Counted from the stretch's first letter, positions 49,851 to 58,201 are shown. The stretch is DNA of 64,000 nt from Marinobacterium litorale DSM 23545 (GCF_000428985.1 NZ_AUAZ01000004.1:62001-126000); one strand, 5' to 3'. Notes: generated from the sequence alone by a model not told the origin. Translations and numbers: made by a program.

Positions 49851-50456
49851 TTAACCTTTAGCGACCATGACCATGGCCGGGCGCACTAAGCGACCATTGA
49901 GCAGGTAGCCCTTCTGCATCACAGCCACCACGGTGTTGGGATCGGCATTGGGATCCTCCACCATGGACATCGCCTGATGGTGTTCCGGGTTAAAGGTTTC
50001 CCCATGCGGGTCCACCATTTCCACATTGAATTTGCCCAAGCCGTCGAGCAGCAGCTTGAGTGTCATCTCGACCCCTTCCTTGAGCGCCTGAGTGGCTTCA
50101 TCCTCCGCCTGGCAGGCCTCTATGGCGCGCTCGAGGGAGTCGACCACCGGCAACAGTTCACCGGTAAATTTTTCCAGGGCGAACTTGCGGGCTTTCTCCA
50201 CATCCTGCTCGGCGCGGCGGCGTACATTCTGAATTTCCGCCTGCGCGCGCGGCTGCAACTCGGAAAGCTGCTTCTGCAGGTCGGCTATTTCGGCCTGCGC
50301 CTGTTCCAGCTCCTGTTGCAGCGCCGCAGAATCGACAGCCTCCTCCGCCGGGATTTCAACGCTCTCGGCACCCGGCTCCAATACCGGCTCTGCCTGTGCA
50401 CCGCTCTCCGATTCCTGTGCGGGCGTTTCTGTCTGCTTCTGCTGTTCGTCTGCCAT
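49851..50456 (-). CDS. grpE: Nucleotide exchange factor GrpE
   Basis: About 201 residues. The N-terminal part is an acidic, Glu/Gln-rich low-complexity tail, then a long coiled coil ([22 protein letters not shown]), the dimer helix ([21 protein letters not shown]) and the beta domain ([34 protein letters not shown]). It releases ADP from DnaK. The ATG at 50456 has GGAG seven bases upstream; twenty codons of open frame before it carry no conservation. A sigma-32 promoter lies at 50544-50572. Confidence 0.96.
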   Translation of the reverse strand: MADEQQKQTETPAQESESGAQAEPVLEPGAESVEIPAEEAVDSAALQQELEQAQAEIADLQKQLSELQPRAQAEIQNVRRRAEQDVEKARKFALEKFTGELLPVVDSLERAIEACQAEDEATQALKEGVEMTLKLLLDGLGKFNVEMVDPHGETFNPEHHQAMSMVEDPNADPNTVVAVMQKGYLLNGRLVRPAMVMVAKG

Positions 50457-50543
50457 CGGCTTTCTCCAACTGGACTGATATGCAAGAGGCAGGGAAGCGC
50501 GAACCGCTGTTATCAAAGAGTGCTGCTTCCCCGGTTTGCAGGG

Positions 50544-50572
50544 TATATGGGGCTGATCGATCGGTATTCAAG
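50544..50572 (-). promoter_or_regulatory. Sigma-32 heat-shock promoter of grpE
   Basis: On the minus strand CTTGAAT (50566-50572) is followed after 13 bases by CCCCATATA (50544-50552), almost the full RpoH consensus. It lies about 85 bp before the grpE start. Confidence 0.88.
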
Positions 50573-50627
50573 GCCAATTTACGCGGGAATTTTTTGTGAG
50601 GGGATTGCAGGGCCTTGGTAAATAGCT

Positions 50628-50656
50628 TATACAGAAAATACTGTATAAATAACCAT
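50628..50656 (+). promoter_or_regulatory. recN promoter region with LexA-box-like dyad
   Basis: A perfect dyad TATACAG-N6-CTGTATA spans 50628-50647, and CTGTATAAATAACCAT (50641-50656) has the LexA spacing CTG-N10-CAG with one mismatch in the last triplet. recN is a classic SOS gene. TATACA at 50628 could be the -10 element with TTGCAG 17 bases upstream. Confidence 0.5.
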
Positions 50657-50669
50657 GAACGAGACAGCT

Positions 50670-52343
50670 ATGCTGACGTTATTGAGCATCCGTGACTACG
50701 CCATCGTCGATCAACTGGATCTGGAACTGCAGGCCGGCATGACCGTTGTCAGCGGCGAGACCGGCGCCGGTAAGTCGATCATGCTGGATGCATTGGGACT
50801 GGCTCTGGGGGACCGCGCCCAGAGCGACTCTGTGCGCGAGGGCGCGGAACGCGCCGAAGTCAGCGCCTGCTTTGATGTCACCGCACTGTGCGAGGCGCGC
50901 GCCTGGCTTGCCGAACACGACCTGGATGCCGATGGGGAGTGCCAGCTGCGCCGGGTACTCACCGCCGAAGGCCGTTCACGCAGCTATATCAACGGACGCC
51001 CCACACCGCTCGCTCAAGTCAGAGAACTGGGCCAGCTATTGGTGGACATTCATGGCCAGCATGAGCACCAGCGTCTGCTCAAAAAAGATCACCACCGGGT
51101 TTTGCTGGACGAATTCTCCGGCCAGACCGACCTGGCAGAACAGGTCCGCCGGGATTTTCATCGCTGGCGCCGCCTGGATACCGAGCTCAATACGCTAACC
51201 GAGCAGAGCGAAGAGCAGACCGCACGCGTTCAGCTACTCACCTATCAAATCGAGGAACTCGACCAACTGGCACTGGCCAATGGAGAGCTTGATTCCCTTG
51301 AAGAGGAACAGCGTGTACTGGCTAATGCCGGTGAAATTCTCTCTACCGGGCATCAACTGCTGACCCTGACATCCGACAGTGAGGGCGAGGGTGAGAACTG
51401 CCTCAGCCTGCTCTCCCACTGCCAGCAGCTACTGGACAACCTGGGCTCCTCCTCGCCTGCTCTGGCTCAAGCGGCGGAGATGCTGGCCAGCGCCCATATC
51501 CAGATCGACGAATCGAGCCGGGAGATCCGTTCCTACCTGGATTCAGTGGAGATCAACCCCGAACGTCAGCAGGAGGTTGAAGAGCGCTTAAGCTCCATCT
51601 ATGACATCGCGCGCAAGCACCGCATCCTGCCAGAGGAGCTCCCCGCCTTTCACCAGGCGTTGCAGGAGGAGCTCAACAGTCTGAATCGCAGTGATGATGA
51701 ACTGGATCAGCTGGCCGGCGATGTGCAGGCAGCCCGCGAGGAATACCTGTCTGCAGCCAGTCAGCTAAGTACAGCCCGACAAAGCGCTGCCACACAGCTA
51801 TCGAAAGCGGTGGATGAACAGTTACACAGCCTGGGCATGCTGGCCGCCCACTTCGATGTTTGCCTGACCCCGCTGGATTCAAGTCGCTATAACGCCAACG
51901 GTCTGGAAGAGGTGGAGTTCCTGATCAGCACCAACAAGGGACAGCCGGCCCGGGCCCTCGCCAAGGTCGCATCCGGCGGTGAACTCTCGCGGATCAGCCT
52001 GGCGATTCAGGTGGTGACCGCCCAAACTTCCAGCACACCAACCTTGATCTTTGATGAAGTGGATGTGGGCATCGGCGGCGCTATCGCCGAGGTCGTGGGC
52101 AGACTCCTGCGAGAGCTGGGCGCTCGCGCCCAGATATTGTGTGTCACCCACCAGCCTCAGGTAGCATCGCAGGGACACCAGCACCTGTTTGTCAGCAAGG
52201 ACTCCAGAGGTGAGCTCACGCGAACCCGGATCGACACCCTCTCGCGGGATCGCCGCGTGGAAGAGGTTGCACGGATGCTCGGGGGGATCGAAATCACCGA
52301 CACCTCACTGGAGCACGCCCGCGAGATGCTGAAATCCGCCTGA
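50670..52343 (+). CDS. recN: DNA repair protein RecN
   Basis: An SMC-like ATPase of double-strand break repair, about 557 residues. Walker A is SGETGAGKSIMLDALGLALG, a long coiled coil fills the middle, and the C-terminal ATPase half has ASGGELSRISLAIQVV, IFDEVDVGIGGAIAEVVG and VTHQPQVASQG. The ATG at 50670 (MLTLLSIRDYAIV) matches the family start; an ATG five codons earlier is also open but lacks a ribosome-binding site and overlaps the LexA-like box. It is divergent from grpE and followed by a bidirectional terminator. Confidence 0.95.
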   Translation: MLTLLSIRDYAIVDQLDLELQAGMTVVSGETGAGKSIMLDALGLALGDRAQSDSVREGAERAEVSACFDVTALCEARAWLAEHDLDADGECQLRRVLTAEGRSRSYINGRPTPLAQVRELGQLLVDIHGQHEHQRLLKKDHHRVLLDEFSGQTDLAEQVRRDFHRWRRLDTELNTLTEQSEEQTARVQLLTYQIEELDQLALANGELDSLEEEQRVLANAGEILSTGHQLLTLTSDSEGEGENCLSLLSHCQQLLDNLGSSSPALAQAAEMLASAHIQIDESSREIRSYLDSVEINPERQQEVEERLSSIYDIARKHRILPEELPAFHQALQEELNSLNRSDDELDQLAGDVQAAREEYLSAASQLSTARQSAATQLSKAVDEQLHSLGMLAAHFDVCLTPLDSSRYNANGLEEVEFLISTNKGQPARALAKVASGGELSRISLAIQVVTAQTSSTPTLIFDEVDVGIGGAIAEVVGRLLRELGARAQILCVTHQPQVASQGHQHLFVSKDSRGELTRTRIDTLSRDRRVEEVARMLGGIEITDTSLEHAREMLKSA

Positions 52344-52369
52344 GTGGCGCGATGCCTGGTACAGATAAC

Positions 52370-52399
52370 AAAAAGCCGATCTGACATGATCGGCTTTTT
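52370..52399. terminator. Bidirectional terminator between recN and fur
   Basis: Arms AAAAAGCCGATC (52370-52381) and GATCGGCTTTTT (52388-52399) with a six-base loop. It serves the convergent genes recN and fur. Confidence 0.93.
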
Positions 52400-52417
52400 G
52401 TCCTGCAAGACGAGAAA

Positions 52418-52843
52418 TCAATCCTCGTCGCAGCCATCCCGGCAAACGCCATAGAGGTAAAGTGTGCGATCGGTCACGGTGAAACCGAGTTCATCGGCGA
52501 TTTCGCCAAGACGACTGGTCAGTTCCGGGTCAACAAACTCACGCACCCGGCCGCACTTCACACAGACCACATGGTCGTGATGCTCATCACGGGCCAATTC
52601 AAATACCGAATGCCCACCCTCAAAGTGGTGACGGGATACAAGCCCGGCGGCCTCAAACTGGGTCAGAACGCGGTACACAGTAGCCAACCCGACGTCTTCA
52701 CCGGTTTCCATCAGCATTTTATAGATATCTTCAGCCGAAAAGTGCTGACCTTCCCCTGCGCGTTCCAGGATTTGATAGATTTTGACTCGCGGCAGCGTGA
52801 CTTTTAGTCCTGCTTTGCGCAGCTCCTGATTTTCGAGGGCCAT
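52418..52843 (-). CDS. fur: Ferric uptake regulator Fur
   Basis: A 141-residue iron-responsive repressor. The winged helix spans about 1-80 (LRKAGLKVTLPRVKIYQIL, DVGLATVYRVLTQFEAAGLV), followed by the metal-binding dimer domain with HHFEGGHSVFEL, DEHHDHVVCVKCGRV and a C-terminal YGVCRDGCDED. The two CxxC-type pairs match the structural zinc site. It is divergent from bamE, the usual fur-omlA arrangement of Pseudomonas-like genomes. Confidence 0.97.
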   Translation of the reverse strand: MALENQELRKAGLKVTLPRVKIYQILERAGEGQHFSAEDIYKMLMETGEDVGLATVYRVLTQFEAAGLVSRHHFEGGHSVFELARDEHHDHVVCVKCGRVREFVDPELTSRLGEIADELGFTVTDRTLYLYGVCRDGCDED

Positions 52844-52935
52844 ATATTCTAATCTCTAATCGCTATGCGGTTCACAAAGGGCAATGTTAGACTGCATTAT
52901 CAATTTTTAGTGGCGAAAACGGAAGTCATTTACAG

Positions 52936-53265
52936 ATGCGAAAGGTTTTGATTAGTGTAGCACTGGCCACGTTGATCAGTGGCTGCTCAGATTTTCCCGG
53001 TGTATACAAGATCGATATTCCTCAAGGAAATGTGGTCACCCAAGAGATGATCAACCAGTTACGCCCAGGAATGACGCCTAATCAAGTTCGCTATGTGATG
53101 GGCACTCCGCTGATCACCGACACCTTCAGCCCGGAACGCTGGGACTATCTCTACAGCTTCAAGCCAGGCGGCGAGCCCCGCGTCCAAGAGCGCGTATCAC
53201 TCTATTTTGAGGACGACCGCCTGGCGCGCATCACCGGCGATTTCCGCCCTGCAACTCAAGAGTAA
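52936..53265 (+). CDS. bamE: Outer membrane assembly lipoprotein BamE
   Basis: A 109-residue lipoprotein of the BAM complex (SmpA/OmlA). The lipobox is LISGC, with the lipidated cysteine near residue 17. The conserved core [22 protein letters not shown] is split across the N-terminal half, followed by [15 protein letters not shown] and WDYLYSF. It is divergent from fur and convergent with rnfH, with eleven bases between stops. Confidence 0.96.
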   Translation: MRKVLISVALATLISGCSDFPGVYKIDIPQGNVVTQEMINQLRPGMTPNQVRYVMGTPLITDTFSPERWDYLYSFKPGGEPRVQERVSLYFEDDRLARITGDFRPATQE

Positions 53266-53276
53266 GCGGCGTACGC

Positions 53277-53582
53277 TTACTCGGCTTCCTTCTCTTTTTG
53301 TGCCTTAAGTTTTGCCGCCCGTTTGGCACGCGCCTCTTTCGGGTCGGCAATGAGCGGCCGATAGATCTCAACCCGGTCACCCGCCTTTAGCACCTCTTCA
53401 GCGGGCTTGCGGATCGACTTGCCAAAGATACCCATGGGATCATTGCCAGGGTCGATCTGCGGAAACTGCTCGGCAATTCGGGACTTAATCACCGCATCGT
53501 AGGCGGTACTGCCTTCCTCAACCTGAACCGCGATGATCTTCTGCTCATGCGGTAAAGCGAAAGCTACCTCAACCGTAATCAT
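53277..53582 (-). CDS. rnfH: RnfH/RatB family beta-grasp protein
   Basis: About 101 residues of ubiquitin-like (beta-grasp) fold: MITVEVAFALPHEQKIIAV, GSTAYDAVIKSRIAEQFP, GIFGKSIRKPAEEVLKAGDR and VEIYRPLIADPKEARAKRA, ending in a Lys/Glu tail. Its function is not settled; it is usually paired with ratA, as here. The ATG at 53582 has AGGTG upstream; a GTG two codons earlier is less likely. It follows ratA within seven bases. Confidence 0.93.
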   Translation of the reverse strand: MITVEVAFALPHEQKIIAVQVEEGSTAYDAVIKSRIAEQFPQIDPGNDPMGIFGKSIRKPAEEVLKAGDRVEIYRPLIADPKEARAKRAAKLKAQKEKEAE

Positions 53583-53588
53583 AATCAC

Positions 53589-54020
53589 CTACCCATAAAC
53601 TTTATCGGCCCGCGTGACAAAAGCATCCACCAGGGTGGTCGCCACCGAGTTGAACACCTTGCTCATCGCCACACCGGTAATTTTTCCAGAGAACTCAAAA
53701 TGCATATTGAGCTCAACCTTGCTCGCTTCATCGCTGAGCGGCGTAAAGGTCCAGATACCGGTTAGCGACTTGAACGGCCCCTTTACCAGGCCAATCACCA
53801 TTCGGCTGGGACGCTGCAGTTGATTGCGTGTGGTAAAACTGTATTTGAGGCCACCCTTGGCGAGATGCAACGTGGCCTCCAGAGTATCGTCCGTTTCACT
53901 GACCACTTCAGTGGATGCGCACCAGGGCAGAAACTCCGGATAGCGGCGCACATCGTTTACCAGATCAAACATCTCTTCAGCGGTATGCAGCACCAGCGCA
54001 CTGCGATTTACCTGAGACAT
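53589..54020 (-). CDS. ratA: RatA/Coq10 family START-domain protein
   Basis: About 143 residues of the polyketide cyclase/START fold: ALVLHTAEEMFDLVNDVRRYPEFLPWC, KYSFTTRNQLQRP, LVKGPFKSLTGIW and FEFSGKITG. E. coli RatA was described as an inhibitor of 70S assembly, while Coq10 relatives bind ubiquinone; the role here is open. The ATG at 54020 has GGAG seven bases upstream. It is divergent in strand from smpB, with a symporter gene inserted between; in many relatives ratA and smpB are direct neighbours. Confidence 0.92.
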   Translation of the reverse strand: MSQVNRSALVLHTAEEMFDLVNDVRRYPEFLPWCASTEVVSETDDTLEATLHLAKGGLKYSFTTRNQLQRPSRMVIGLVKGPFKSLTGIWTFTPLSDEASKVELNMHFEFSGKITGVAMSKVFNSVATTLVDAFVTRADKVYG

Positions 54021-54048
54021 AGACACTCTCCAACAGACTCTACCAAAA

Positions 54049-55416
54049 TCAAGCAGCCAACTTCTCGTAGATTTTCAACGCAAAAATAACCGCGACCGCC
54101 GCCGGAGAGACAAAGCGGATCACAAAACGCCATAACTGGTACACAAAGCTTGAACGCAACGATAACTCATCTTCCGTCATCTCCCGCGTCAGATACCAGC
54201 CAACAAACAGGGCAACCAAAAACCCGCCCAAAGGCAACATGACATTCGCGGTCAGGAAGTCTAGGAACTCGAATACCGTCATCCCGAAAACAAGTAGATC
54301 AGAAGTCAGATTAAACGACCCCAACGCAAGAACACCAAGCGCCCAGACTATCACACCAAGCAGGATAGACGCCCGAACCCGACTCAGCCCCAGCGTTTCC
54401 ACCAACCAGGCAGCGCCAGGCTCCATCAAGGATATCGCGGAAGTCCAAGCCGCAAAACCAACCATCAGGAAGAACAAAAAGCCAAACACCTGCCCCCCGG
54501 CCATTTGGCTAAAGGCCACGGGTAAGGTGACGAACATCAATCCAGCACCCTCCGCCGGATCAAGCTGATTCGCGAATACGATCGGAAAAATAGCGAGGCC
54601 AGCAATAAGCGCCACCACTGTATCCAGCGCCGCTATCGTCAGCACGGTTCCCCCGATAGAGTCCTTCTTACCCATGTAAGAACCGTAGGCCATGATAGAC
54701 CCCATACCCAACGATAAGGTAAAGAAAGCGTGGCCCAAAGCCTCCAGGACCGCCTCGCCCGAGAGCGCGCTCGTATCGAAACTAAACAGAAAGTCCCAGC
54801 CGGCACCAAAATACCCGCTGTTCATGGAATAGATCAGAAGCACGAACAACAGGACAAACAACAGCGGCATCAGGATACGGGTGGCCCGCTCCAACCCCTT
54901 GTTCACCCCACCGGCGATGACCATCATCACCAATACAACGAACAGGGTGTGCCAGATCAGCAGGGTTTGCGGGTCTGCTAACAGACCGTTAAAGATCTGC
55001 CCGGCTTGCTCACTGCCGATATCGATAAACAGACCGCTGCCCATACCGGCGATGTAGTAGAGAACCCAGCCCGCGACCACGGAATAGAAGGAGAAGATAA
55101 AAAAGCCAGCCAGAGCACCAAGCCAACCCACACCGGCCCAGCGGCCATGATGCCCTGCCTCGTACGCGGTTTCGCGCATGGAGTTGATAGGGCTCTGCCG
55201 CCCACGGCGCCCCACCAGCACCTCTGCCATCATGATGGGCACACCCACCAACAAAATACAGAACAGGTAAACCAGCACGAAGGCTCCGCCCCCGTTTTCA
55301 CCGGCGATGTAAGGGAACTTCCAGATATTACCCAATCCGACAGCAGAGCCCGTTGCCGCCAGGATAAAGATCCAGCGGTTTGCCCAGGCACCATGAATTG
55401 ACTGCTTGTTTTGCAT
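54049..55416 (-). CDS. Sodium-dependent transporter of the NSS/SNF family
   Basis: About 455 residues with 11-12 membrane segments. The LeuT-like first helix and sodium site appear in ILAATGSAVGLGNIWKFPYIAGENGGGAFVLVYL (residues about 20-53), and further matches include VAGWVLYYIAGM and MAYGSYMGKKDSIGG. Relatives import amino acids with sodium. The ATG at 55416 (MQNKQSIHGAW) has GTGAGA upstream; an ATG five codons earlier lacks a ribosome-binding site. It has been placed between ratA and smpB, two genes normally adjacent. Confidence 0.92.
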   Translation of the reverse strand: MQNKQSIHGAWANRWIFILAATGSAVGLGNIWKFPYIAGENGGGAFVLVYLFCILLVGVPIMMAEVLVGRRGRQSPINSMRETAYEAGHHGRWAGVGWLGALAGFFIFSFYSVVAGWVLYYIAGMGSGLFIDIGSEQAGQIFNGLLADPQTLLIWHTLFVVLVMMVIAGGVNKGLERATRILMPLLFVLLFVLLIYSMNSGYFGAGWDFLFSFDTSALSGEAVLEALGHAFFTLSLGMGSIMAYGSYMGKKDSIGGTVLTIAALDTVVALIAGLAIFPIVFANQLDPAEGAGLMFVTLPVAFSQMAGGQVFGFLFFLMVGFAAWTSAISLMEPGAAWLVETLGLSRVRASILLGVIVWALGVLALGSFNLTSDLLVFGMTVFEFLDFLTANVMLPLGGFLVALFVGWYLTREMTEDELSLRSSFVYQLWRFVIRFVSPAAVAVIFALKIYEKLAA

Positions 55417-55596
55417 CGTTCTCACTTTCATTGCGCGTTAGGCGCGCAATTGTTCATGTTTCAGCCAGGCATCGCAACCGTTGATAGAAAAAACCGAGCC
55501 AACTCTTGACCATTTGGATAAATTTATCCGATATTTCCGGGCACTGAGCGTAGGCCAGCTTTCTTTGCCCGCTCTCCAACCGTATAATCGCGCCCC

Positions 55597-56070
55597 ATGG
55601 CAAAGAAGAAAAAGGCTCCGGGCGGAAACACCATCTGCCTCAACAAACGTGCGAAGCACGAATACACCATCGAGCAGAAGTTCGAGGCCGGCCTGTCCCT
55701 GACCGGATGGGAGGTCAAAAGCCTGCGCGAGGGTCGCGCACAGCTGGTGGACTCCTACGTGGTGTTCAAAAACGGGGAAGCCTGGCTCGTCGGTGCTCAT
55801 TTCACACCGCTGCTTACAGCCAGTACCCACGTTGTCGCTGATCCACGCCGCGATCGTAAACTGCTGCTGCACGCCAAAGAGATCGACCGACTCATCGGCG
55901 CGGTTGAAGCCAAAGGCTACACCTGCGTCGCACTGGCGCTATACTGGAAGAACGGGCGCGTAAAATGCGAAATCGCGCTGGTTAAGGGTAAAAAGCTGCA
56001 CGACAAACGCGCTGCCGAGAAAGAAAAAGACTGGAACCGGCAAAAACAGCGCCTGATGGCCGCGCAGTGA
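55597..56070 (+). CDS. smpB: SsrA-binding protein SmpB
   Basis: The tmRNA partner in trans-translation, 157 residues. It contains [57 protein letters not shown] and the basic C-terminal tail [20 protein letters not shown] that enters the mRNA channel. It is followed after 53 bp by ssrA, its RNA partner. Confidence 0.98.
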   Translation: MAKKKKAPGGNTICLNKRAKHEYTIEQKFEAGLSLTGWEVKSLREGRAQLVDSYVVFKNGEAWLVGAHFTPLLTASTHVVADPRRDRKLLLHAKEIDRLIGAVEAKGYTCVALALYWKNGRVKCEIALVKGKKLHDKRAAEKEKDWNRQKQRLMAAQ

Positions 56071-56080
56071 ACTTTTCCTC

Positions 56081-56109
56081 TTTTCAGTAGTCTATTTATC
56101 GCGTAGGAT
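56081..56109 (+). promoter_or_regulatory. Probable sigma-70 promoter of ssrA
   Basis: TTTTCA (56081-56086), 17 bases, TAGGAT (56104-56109). Transcription would start about 8-15 bases before the mature tmRNA 5' end. Confidence 0.55.
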
Positions 56110-56123
56110 TTGCGCTCTTATCC

Positions 56124-56482
56124 GGGGGTGACTTGGCTTCGACGCCGATTACGAACCCTTGGGTGCATGCCGAGAACGTGATGATTCTCGTAAATCCCTC
56201 ATCACACTAGTTATAGTTGCAAACGACGATAACTACGCTCTAGCAGCATAAGTCTGCTAGCGCCGCACTCTAAGGTGTCTGTAACTCAGAGGTTAGCGGT
56301 GTCATCCGAGACAGAATCGCCGGGATGCTTCGCCCTAAGCTGAACGGTTAAAACTAAAAGGGCTCGCCCACAGCACCCTGGCTCTCGGGTCGCGACGGGT
56401 TAACTGAATAGAGAAGCCTAAGCATGTAGATCTCGAGGCAGAGGATTGGCGGACGCGGGTTCGAAACCCGCCACCTCCACCA
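56124..56482 (+). ncRNA. ssrA: Transfer-messenger RNA
   Basis: A 359-nt tmRNA. The 5' end GGGGGUG pairs with CACCUCC near the 3' end, which closes with A-CCA encoded in the DNA; the T arm holds GGGTTCGAAACCC. The tag reading frame begins at GCA 56219 and reads ANDDNYALAA before TAA at 56249-56251, the Pseudomonas-type degradation tag. It rescues stalled ribosomes with SmpB, encoded just upstream. Its 3' end is a common integration site for genomic islands, and the genes downstream have island character. Confidence 0.97.
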
Positions 56483-56490
56483 ATACCCAA

Positions 56491-56518
56491 ACCCCAACCC
56501 TTCTCGGTTGGGGTTTTT
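56491..56518 (+). terminator. Terminator of ssrA
   Basis: Arms ACCCCAACC (56491-56499) and GGTTGGGGT (56506-56514), six-base loop, followed by a U-run. The next 245 bp (to 56763) contain no gene I can support. Confidence 0.92.
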
Positions 56519-56763
56519 CATTTCTGGGGCTGCGTACCCGCGCGGGCTCCGGCGAACTCTCTCGGACTTCCCAGAACGGCCAACCAGCCCGCCTCGCGCC
56601 GGAATCCGCTCTCTCCGGCCAGATATTCTCTGGCACCCTCACCCGCCGAAATGGGCGAAGTCCGTGACCGGAGAATTCTACGCCCTTTATAATCAATGCC
56701 TTATTATCGGACTTGACGACAGGTTTGATTGGAAAACTGGTTGGGCGAAGGAAACAGCGCGCT

Positions 56764-57132
56764 TCAAATCTTCCCAACCAGAGGCAGCGAGCGGCTGGTC
56801 AGGGCATCCAGGGCCAGGTGACTCAGGTAGGCGGCACCGCCCACCAGAAGGAAACCACGCACGAGTTTTTCAAAACCATCGTCCGGCGCCCACTGGTACA
56901 GCTTGCGCATCCCCGCCACCAGGCCGGCCGCCACCACCACGCTGTGAAAGAATTGCCGATGATGGGGATGGACCGCCGGTTCGATTAGGTCCGGCAGTTT
57001 GCCTAGCGCCGCCCCGATTGCACCGGCCGCCAGCGGGTGATGGACGCCGGTCGCCCGGTCAGGGTTGTCGGTCGCGCAGGCCGCAATGCCAGCCACGGCG
57101 CCCGCCAGTTGATGTGTCGCTCCATTTGCCAT
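56764..57132 (-). CDS. YdjM-like membrane metal-dependent hydrolase
   Basis: A 122-residue protein with three hydrophobic segments and the histidine pattern of the YdjM/DUF457 family: NGATHQLAGAVAG at the N terminus, HHRQFFHSVVVAAG in the middle and YLSHLALDALTSRSLPL at the end. E. coli YdjM is an SOS-regulated inner-membrane protein of unknown substrate. The ATG has GAGG seven bases upstream. It is divergent from the WYL regulator across a 150-bp region full of dyads, so the two may be co-regulated. Its codon use looks like the core genome, not the low-GC cassette further right. Confidence 0.82.
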   Translation of the reverse strand: MANGATHQLAGAVAGIAACATDNPDRATGVHHPLAAGAIGAALGKLPDLIEPAVHPHHRQFFHSVVVAAGLVAGMRKLYQWAPDDGFEKLVRGFLLVGGAAYLSHLALDALTSRSLPLVGKI

Positions 57133-57146
57133 GGTGATGCCTCGTT

Positions 57147-57200
57147 GGTTGTTGATACCTTGCCGATTTAATCATCATCATTTTGATGATGTCAACAACC
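57147..57200. repeat. Nested dyads in the divergent regulatory region
   Basis: An outer inverted repeat GGTTGTTGA (57147-57155) / TCAACAACC (57192-57200) encloses an inner one CATCATCA (57173-57180) / TGATGATG (57184-57191). They fill the space between the YdjM-like gene and the -35 box of the WYL gene and are likely protein-binding sites. Confidence 0.6.
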
Positions 57201-57204
57201 AGTA

Positions 57205-57252
57205 TTGACACCCATGCGGCATCAGCACTATGATCGTGCTAATTTTAAGCAC
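57205..57252 (+). promoter_or_regulatory. Sigma-70 promoter and operator-like dyad of the WYL-hsd operon
   Basis: Consensus -35 TTGACA (57205-57210), 18 bases, -10 TATGAT (57229-57234). An inverted repeat GTGCT-N7-AGCAC (57236-57252) starts one base after the -10 box and covers the expected transcription start. That is where an autorepressor such as a BrxR/CapW-type WYL protein would bind. Confidence 0.75.
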
Positions 57253-57284
57253 AACATAAGGCCACGGGTTTGACAGGTGAGCAG

Positions 57285-58199
57285 ATGGGGGCAGCCCTAC
57301 TCGATGACATCAGCCAGGCGCAGCAAGAGCGATTGTTCCACATCGACTTCAAGCTGCGATTTCTGGGCGCCGTAAACCGTGCTGACCTGGTCACTCGCTT
57401 CGGCATCAAGGCCGCGGCGGCGACCCGGGACCTATCCCTCTATAAGGAGCTGGCGCCCAAGAACCTGGAATACGACACCAAGGCCAAGACCTATATACAG
57501 TCTGATCATTTCAAGCCGCTATTCGACCATTCGCAAAGCCAGGCACTCGCTGCACTTTGCTATGGACTCGGTGACGACTATGTGGGTACGCACCGGCCGC
57601 TGATCAACGCCGAGACACCGACTCAGCTCAACGCACCTCAACTCGACACTCTCGCCAAGGTGAGCCAGGCCATCTATCAGAAGCGTGCCCTGGAGATCCA
57701 ATACCGCTCTCTGTCCAGCGGGCTGACCACCCGCGAAATCGTGCCCTTTGCCCTGGTGGATAACGGCTTGCGCTGGCACGTGCGTGCCTATGACCGCAAG
57801 CGCGAACACTTCACTGATTTTGTGATCAACCGCATTGTTAAGGCCAAGCTGCTGAACGAATCCGCCATACCGGCCAATGAGACCAAAGACGCGGACATTC
57901 AATGGAACCGTATCGTCGAGATGCACCTGGTGCCACACCCGCGACTAGAATACCCGGAGACCATTGAATACGAATACGGCATGCAGCACGGTGTGCTGAA
58001 GGTAAACGTGCGTGCGGCCGTGGCGGGTTATGTATTGCGGCGCTGGAACGTCGACTGCTCTAAGCAACACACGTTGACTGGTCCTGAGTTCCATCTCTGG
58101 TTAAAAAACACCATTACTCTTTACGGCGTAGAGAATCTTTCTATTGCACCCGGCTATTGCAATGCTGAGAGTGCAGAACTTCTTATCGAGGATGCTTGA
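57285..58199 (+). CDS. WYL-domain transcriptional regulator (BrxR/CapW-like)
   Basis: About 304 residues: an N-terminal winged helix (about 10-75; QQERLFHIDFKLRFLGAVNRADLVTRFGI across two helices), a WYL domain (about 125-210; ALEIQYRSLSSGL, IVPFALVDNGLRWHVRAYD) and a C-terminal WCX-type extension. Such proteins repress defence systems (BREX, CBASS, type I R-M) and are thought to release on sensing a nucleic-acid ligand. The ATG at 57285 follows AGGTGAG; a TTG five codons upstream is a possible start. The stop is two bases before hsdM, so it leads the hsd operon. Confidence 0.88.
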   Translation: MGAALLDDISQAQQERLFHIDFKLRFLGAVNRADLVTRFGIKAAAATRDLSLYKELAPKNLEYDTKAKTYIQSDHFKPLFDHSQSQALAALCYGLGDDYVGTHRPLINAETPTQLNAPQLDTLAKVSQAIYQKRALEIQYRSLSSGLTTREIVPFALVDNGLRWHVRAYDRKREHFTDFVINRIVKAKLLNESAIPANETKDADIQWNRIVEMHLVPHPRLEYPETIEYEYGMQHGVLKVNVRAAVAGYVLRRWNVDCSKQHTLTGPEFHLWLKNTITLYGVENLSIAPGYCNAESAELLIEDA

Positions 58200-58201
58200 C
58201 T

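Noticed and set aside
56508-57137. Plus-strand frame between ssrA and the WYL gene
   Set aside because: It begins inside the ssrA terminator, runs antisense through the YdjM-like gene, and is Pro/Arg-rich. The minus-strand gene has family motifs and a good ribosome-binding site.
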